Below, piece by piece: positions 60,699 to 64,000 of a DNA stretch of 64,000 nt. Made by a program: the position numbers and the translations under genes. The notes beneath the pieces are model-generated. The model saw nothing but the letters and a program-made list of their open reading frames with translations. It was not told where the DNA came from and did not search any database. Location of the stretch: positions 62,001-126,000 of the forward strand of contig NZ_FRAD01000006.1 in NCBI RefSeq assembly GCF_900142225.1. Reading direction: 5' to 3'. The stretch's first letter is position 1. Every line of letters begins with the position of its first letter. The DNA is from Hathewaya proteolytica DSM 3090 (GTDB taxonomy: Bacteria; Bacillota; Clostridia; Clostridiales; Clostridiaceae).

Positions 60699-61571
60699 TT
60701 ATTTTTTATCTACTGGTATCCATATCTCACTTTTGTAATCTTCCGAAGCCATATCCCCCTCTGAATACCACTCCATCTGCGGACCGTCTGCTATTTTATA
60801 GTTAGATTTTGGAAACCACTCTGTAAAAATTCTCTTCCATACATTCTGCTGACCCTCTGGAAGTTTTCCTATACACTCAAAAATTACATACGTACTGGCA
60901 GTAACTATAAGTTCACACATGTCTTCAGGGACTTCTTTACTTGAACCTGTAGCTATATAATAATCAAATCCCTCTTCATCTCCATGGGCACATACGCCCA
61001 TGCAACATAGATTTTTATTATCATTGTACCTAATCATAGCTTCACATTTGCCAGATTCACATATTTCATTCCAGAATTTTGGTATTCTCTTAAAATTCTC
61101 ACCATTTTTCATATCCATTCTTTCCTTGTACCCTACAAGACGAATTTCTCCAAACTCTTCAATACGATAATTCATTGATTCCACTCCTTTAATTGATATT
61201 TGAAATGATATTGGAGGGTATGCTTTGATTTTAACTCCTGGTTTTCTTACATCACTGGGATTTACTCCATGAACAGCATAAAAAGCTCTTGTAAATGATC
61301 CTGGTGAATCATAGCCATACCTCATAGCCACATCTATAATTTTCCCTTTGGACTCCAAAAGCTCCATGGCCGCCATAGATAGGCGCCGCCTTCTTATATA
61401 CTCCCCAATAGGAATATCCGTTATAAAGGAAAACATACGTTGAAAATTGAAACTGGAACAACAAGCCTGTCTAGCAACCTGTCCCATATCAATATTACCA
61501 TCCAAATTGTCCTCTATATAATTAAGTGCGTCATTCATCTTCTCCAACCAGTCCTTCAAATTGAACCACAC
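60699..61571 (-). CDS. AraC-family regulator with GyrI-like effector domain
   Basis: A 290-residue regulator. Residues about 5-105 are the two HTH motifs of AraC (DMGQVARQACCSSFNFQRMFS, and MRYGYDSPGSFTRAFYAVHGVNPSD split at about 55-105), and 130-290 form a GyrI/SOUL-like ligand-binding domain. Such fusions react to small hydrophobic compounds and control nearby genes. A GTG at 61571 is the longest in-frame start, but it lies almost on the ribosome-like GAGGGGA; TTG at 61556 is possible. Confidence 0.8.
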   Translation of the reverse strand: MWFNLKDWLEKMNDALNYIEDNLDGNIDMGQVARQACCSSFNFQRMFSFITDIPIGEYIRRRRLSMAAMELLESKGKIIDVAMRYGYDSPGSFTRAFYAVHGVNPSDVRKPGVKIKAYPPISFQISIKGVESMNYRIEEFGEIRLVGYKERMDMKNGENFKRIPKFWNEICESGKCEAMIRYNDNKNLCCMGVCAHGDEEGFDYYIATGSSKEVPEDMCELIVTASTYVIFECIGKLPEGQQNVWKRIFTEWFPKSNYKIADGPQMEWYSEGDMASEDYKSEIWIPVDKK

Positions 61572-61638
61572 TCCCCTCGTTACAATACAATTATAGTATC
61601 GACTAAATTTTTATTCTCAACTTTTTCTGCACAATAAA

Positions 61639-61686
61639 GTTAACTAGGATTTTCATCTAAAGAAAAACCATTTTTCCTGATATTCA
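61639..61686 (-). CDS. Short open frame after the radical SAM gene (possible peptide)
   Basis: ATG at 61686 with GAGGT seven bases upstream and TAA after 15 codons (MNIRKNGFSLDENPS). Past that stop the frame continues with a segment (CAEKVENKNLVDTII) resembling the end of the radical SAM frame (EAKEVVDTILKK). It could be a short leader-like peptide, or the remains of a small gene. Weak support. Confidence 0.25.
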
Positions 61687-61691
61687 TTTTA

Positions 61692-62239
61692 TTTACCTCA
61701 ACTTTACTTTTTTTAATATAGTATCAACCACTTCTTTTGCTTCACAGCAACACCTATTTTTGCGAAAACACTCTTATATACTTGTCCACCGTCTCATCAA
61801 ACTCTACTATAGAAGTTTCCGCCTCTTTTAGTGTAGCTTCTTCAGCCTTGCGCAATAATTCAATGTAATTCATTAGTTTTTTATCTTTAGGTATTTTAAG
61901 ACTTTCATAAGCTTTGCCAAAAGTACATTGAGTTGCTAATTTTTTCAATTTTTCCTGAGACATAGCCAATCCATTGGATGCGAAATTAAAAGGAATCTCC
62001 AATTCCTCAATATAATCCATGATTTCAAATATATCCTTTCTCATTATGGGCTCTCCACCCGTTAAAATAATATATCTTCCACCTTGCTCCTTAAATTCTT
62101 TTAATATCTTTTTAATCTGCTCAGTGGACATTTCTGCCACTTTATTATGAATTCCCCCATCTAAATAGCAGTGTTTGCAATGTTGATTACATGCATGGGT
62201 AACCTCTATATATAAAGTTTTAATTTGTAAGTATTTCAT
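61692..62239 (-). pseudogene. Truncated, frameshifted radical SAM protein
   Basis: N-terminal radical SAM domain with the iron-sulfur motif CNQHCKHC (from about residue 17) and the GGEP motif (LTGGEPIMRKD) near residue 62. After about residue 105 the rest of the barrel is missing, and the end comes at 61754 (stop in frame). A one-base shift within TTTTCGC would continue to 61692 with a Cys-rich end (RKNRCCCEAKEVV...). It appears to be an internally deleted and frameshifted gene. The family could be a RiPP maturase or other SPASM-type enzyme, which cannot be said from this stub. ATG start at 62239. Confidence 0.6.
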
Positions 62240-62376
62240 ATCCCTTATCCCCTTTTCTCTTAATAATATAAAATATACTTCATCTCTTCAGATTCTTAAA
62301 ATACTTCATTGATAATTATTCTCTTATAATGTATCATTTACTTAACAGGTGATTACAAGAAAGGATGGGGAATAAT

Positions 62377-62862
62377 ATGTCAACTAATTTTAGTATACTT
62401 GAAATGCTGAAAATTGCAATTTTAACCGAAGAGGAAGGACGCAATTTTTATTTGAATGGTGCAAAACACACCTCTGGTAAAGTTAAAGATTTTTTAACCA
62501 TGGCAGCTGGTCAAGAGCTTATGCACAAAGAAAAATTTGAAAAACTTTTTAATGATTACTCTAATAAAACGGAGAATGATTTGAACTCCGACTACCTTTA
62601 TGATGCTGAAGTAAGTGAGTATTTGAGAAAGTTAATTGAAAATAAAGCCTTTAAGAAAAATGATGTACCTGAAAATGCCTTTGATAATTTAAGATCCGCC
62701 GTTGAAAGTGCGCTTAACTCAGAAAAGCTTACAGTAGAGCTATATACAAACATGTACAAAGGTATTCTTTCTAATGAAGTTAAAGAAATGTTCAATATCA
62801 TAATCGAAGAAGAAAAAGAACATGTAAACTACTTTTCAAAACTTCTTGAAGAAATAGCTTAA
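62377..62862 (+). CDS. Rubrerythrin-like ferritin-family di-iron protein
   Basis: A 161-residue helical protein with two ExxH metal sites: the first in GQELMHKEKF, the last in EEEKEHVNYF, plus EEEGRNFYL in helix 1. This is the rubrerythrin/ferritin-like pattern without a rubredoxin domain. Start at 62377 with GGGGAAT upstream; an ATG at 62365 has no such site. Likely role in oxygen or peroxide defence or iron handling. Confidence 0.8.
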   Translation: MSTNFSILEMLKIAILTEEEGRNFYLNGAKHTSGKVKDFLTMAAGQELMHKEKFEKLFNDYSNKTENDLNSDYLYDAEVSEYLRKLIENKAFKKNDVPENAFDNLRSAVESALNSEKLTVELYTNMYKGILSNEVKEMFNIIIEEEKEHVNYFSKLLEEIA

Positions 62863-62883
62863 TTATCTACACAAAATACAACT

Positions 62884-62928
62884 AAAAAGCCTAGTAAAGC
62901 ATTAAAAGCGCTCTACTAGGCTTATTTT
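62884..62928 (+). terminator. Bidirectional terminator between converging genes
   Basis: AAGCCTAGTA and TACTAGGCTT ten-pair stem; flanked by an A run on the left and TATTTT on the right, serving the di-iron gene and the TspO-like gene. Confidence 0.75.
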
Positions 62929-63727
62929 ACCGGTTTTCGCTATCTGAAACATAAGGTAGTAATTTAAATTTATTTAGATAAAGCTGGATTGCAGCGGCTC
63001 CTATTAAAACTACCATGCCACTAAGAGCTACAATTTTTAAAAGCATAAATTTTCCTTCCAAACCTTCTCCAGAATTCAATTGCTGATAAATACCAAAATA
63101 TGCCCACGCAACGGGAAGTGGCAATACAGCATTTTTATTTCTCCTTAGCAATAGAATTACTACTAACACTGCTACTATAAGCATTACAATAGCTCTAAAT
63201 TCTTCACTAAATCCAAATCCATTCCAATTTATCTTTACAAGTGATGCCGCTATATTCACAAAGGTCGCTATAACTAACCAACCTGTGTATATTCCAAAAC
63301 TCAAAGGCAAGAGCCAACGATTGCCGTTGTGTAAACTTGCAACTTTTCGACAAATCAATAGCAAGGAAATCAAAAAACCTATTATAAAGATAACAGACAA
63401 TCCTAGCTGGACATAAGAAAAAGTAACTATCCATGCAATATTAAGAATACATGAGATCCTAAAAAGAATCGTAATTTCATCAACAGCTTTGTTATAATAA
63501 GGATCCTCCTTTTTAATTATCATAAAAACCAATGAAGCTAGTAATAATAAATATATAATGCTCCAAATGCTAAATGTAGACGGGCTTGGTGTAATAGGCG
63601 TCAGGTACATATCCGAAACTTCCTTTTGTGACATCCCATTTATTATCCCAAAGGCTCCTAAAGTATTAATAACTAAAGTAATTGCGAAAAATATCACATT
63701 AATCCAAGCTTTTTTTGTTCTCTCCAT
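62927..63727 (-). CDS. TspO/MBR-like membrane protein (tryptophan-rich sensory protein type)
   Basis: A 266-residue protein with about seven hydrophobic segments, longer than the five-helix TspO core. The start VIFFAITLVINTLGAFG, the PSTFSIWSIIYLL segment and WxF-rich helices match the extended TspO/MBR-related proteins of clostridia. TspO binds porphyrins or cholesterol-like ligands in some bacteria; the role here is unknown. AGGAGGG precedes the ATG. Confidence 0.7.
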   Translation of the reverse strand: MERTKKAWINVIFFAITLVINTLGAFGIINGMSQKEVSDMYLTPITPSPSTFSIWSIIYLLLLASLVFMIIKKEDPYYNKAVDEITILFRISCILNIAWIVTFSYVQLGLSVIFIIGFLISLLLICRKVASLHNGNRWLLPLSFGIYTGWLVIATFVNIAASLVKINWNGFGFSEEFRAIVMLIVAVLVVILLLRRNKNAVLPLPVAWAYFGIYQQLNSGEGLEGKFMLLKIVALSGMVVLIGAAAIQLYLNKFKLLPYVSDSENR

Positions 63728-63863
63728 AATGCCCTCCTTTTTATCTCACATTATTATCCATGTTTTCCTTATACGTTTTAAAAAATATACTATTTAGTAA
63801 ACCCTTATAAGCCTTACCCTTAAATTTATTTTAATACATTCATATTGAATATTCAAATACTTT

Positions 63864-64000
63864 TTAGAATTTAATGACTCTTGTACAATTCTTGCAATTA
63901 CCGCCACTATCAAGCACCTTTTCCAAGCCAAACATATCGTGATAAAACTGTTTTGATCTCTCAATGTCCTTAACAACAATCAAAATATTTTTTAATTTCA
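63864..64000 (-). pseudogene. Truncated VOC (glyoxalase/bleomycin-resistance) gene, partial
   Basis: The frame reads KLKNILIVVKDIERSKQFYH then MFGLEKVLDSGGN, the N-terminal half-domain of a VOC protein, and then CKNCTRVIKF with a stop at 63864-63866. Normal VOC proteins continue for another 80-90 residues. The likely ATG begins at the first base beyond the window. So either a short deletion/frameshift has cut the gene, or a stop lies within it. No full VOC frame follows downstream. Confidence 0.55.

Noticed and set aside
1..64000. CRISPR arrays, tRNA and rRNA genes, insertion sequences
   Set aside because: No regular repeat-spacer pattern, cloverleaf, rRNA stretch or transposase was seen on reading.

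Overview
The window is low-GC DNA from an anaerobic, probably spore-forming Clostridia-type Firmicute. Support for this includes Shine-Dalgarno sites close to AGGAGG throughout, GTG/TTG starts, a T-box upstream of thrS, rubrerythrin and a second ferritin-like di-iron protein, an orphan sporulation-type sensor kinase, and AT-rich intergenic regions. No species can be named from the sequence alone.

Positions 1 to about 29.6 kb are accessory DNA: part of an integrative and conjugative element (ICE), nearly all read on the minus strand. In transcription order (right to left) it holds a possible attenuator leader and first genes (26.7-27.5 kb), anti-restriction and cargo proteins (ArdA-like, DUF4314, a Dam-type methylase, YodL-like; 22.3-26.7 kb), and a complete Tad/type IVc pilus set (pilin, prepilin peptidase, CpaB, TadZ, TadA, TadB, TadC and two pseudopilin-like proteins; 15.6-22.3 kb). 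Then come VirB2-like, VirB6-like, VirB3/PrgI-like and VirB4 type IV secretion genes, interrupted by a split cytosine-5 methyltransferase and by a small ClbS/DfsB plus DUF1801 cargo insertion (5.9-15.5 kb). Last is a downstream set: amidoligase, gamma-glutamylcyclotransferase, NlpC/P60 hydrolase, and DUF6329-like, DUF3846, DUF5688 and DUF6103 proteins (1-5.9 kb). Relaxase, coupling protein and integrase are not in the window and probably lie to the left. An XRE/membrane-protein pair and a SAM methyltransferase occupy 27.6-29.3 kb. The element probably abuts the 3' end of rlmD.

From 29.66 kb to the right edge the content looks chromosomal: rlmD, secA, hpf, comF-like, a helicase-nuclease-S24 peptidase fusion, recD2, an orphan histidine kinase, a LytR-CpsA-Psr protein, glnS, a kinase-like protein, DedA, a small membrane protein, an AI-2E-type permease, a P1-family peptidase, an L,D-transpeptidase, aspS, thrS with T-box, rubrerythrin, an ECF sigma/anti-sigma pair, birA-bioY, an AraC-GyrI regulator, a frameshifted radical SAM gene, a ferritin-like protein, a TspO-like membrane protein and a truncated VOC gene.

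The most notable observations are: (i) unrelated ICE cargo proteins, including the ArdA-like one, share a short Met-rich C-terminal tail after an acidic/Gln linker, which could be a transfer signal; (ii) a chromosomal UvrD-like helicase fused to a PD-(D/E)XK-like segment and a LexA/S24 self-cleavage domain; (iii) a cytosine methyltransferase whose catalytic and C-terminal motifs lie in two frames overlapping by 356 bp; (iv) birA, whose DNA-binding domain is only recovered with an ATA (or ATT) start codon. No tRNA, rRNA, CRISPR array or insertion sequence was seen.
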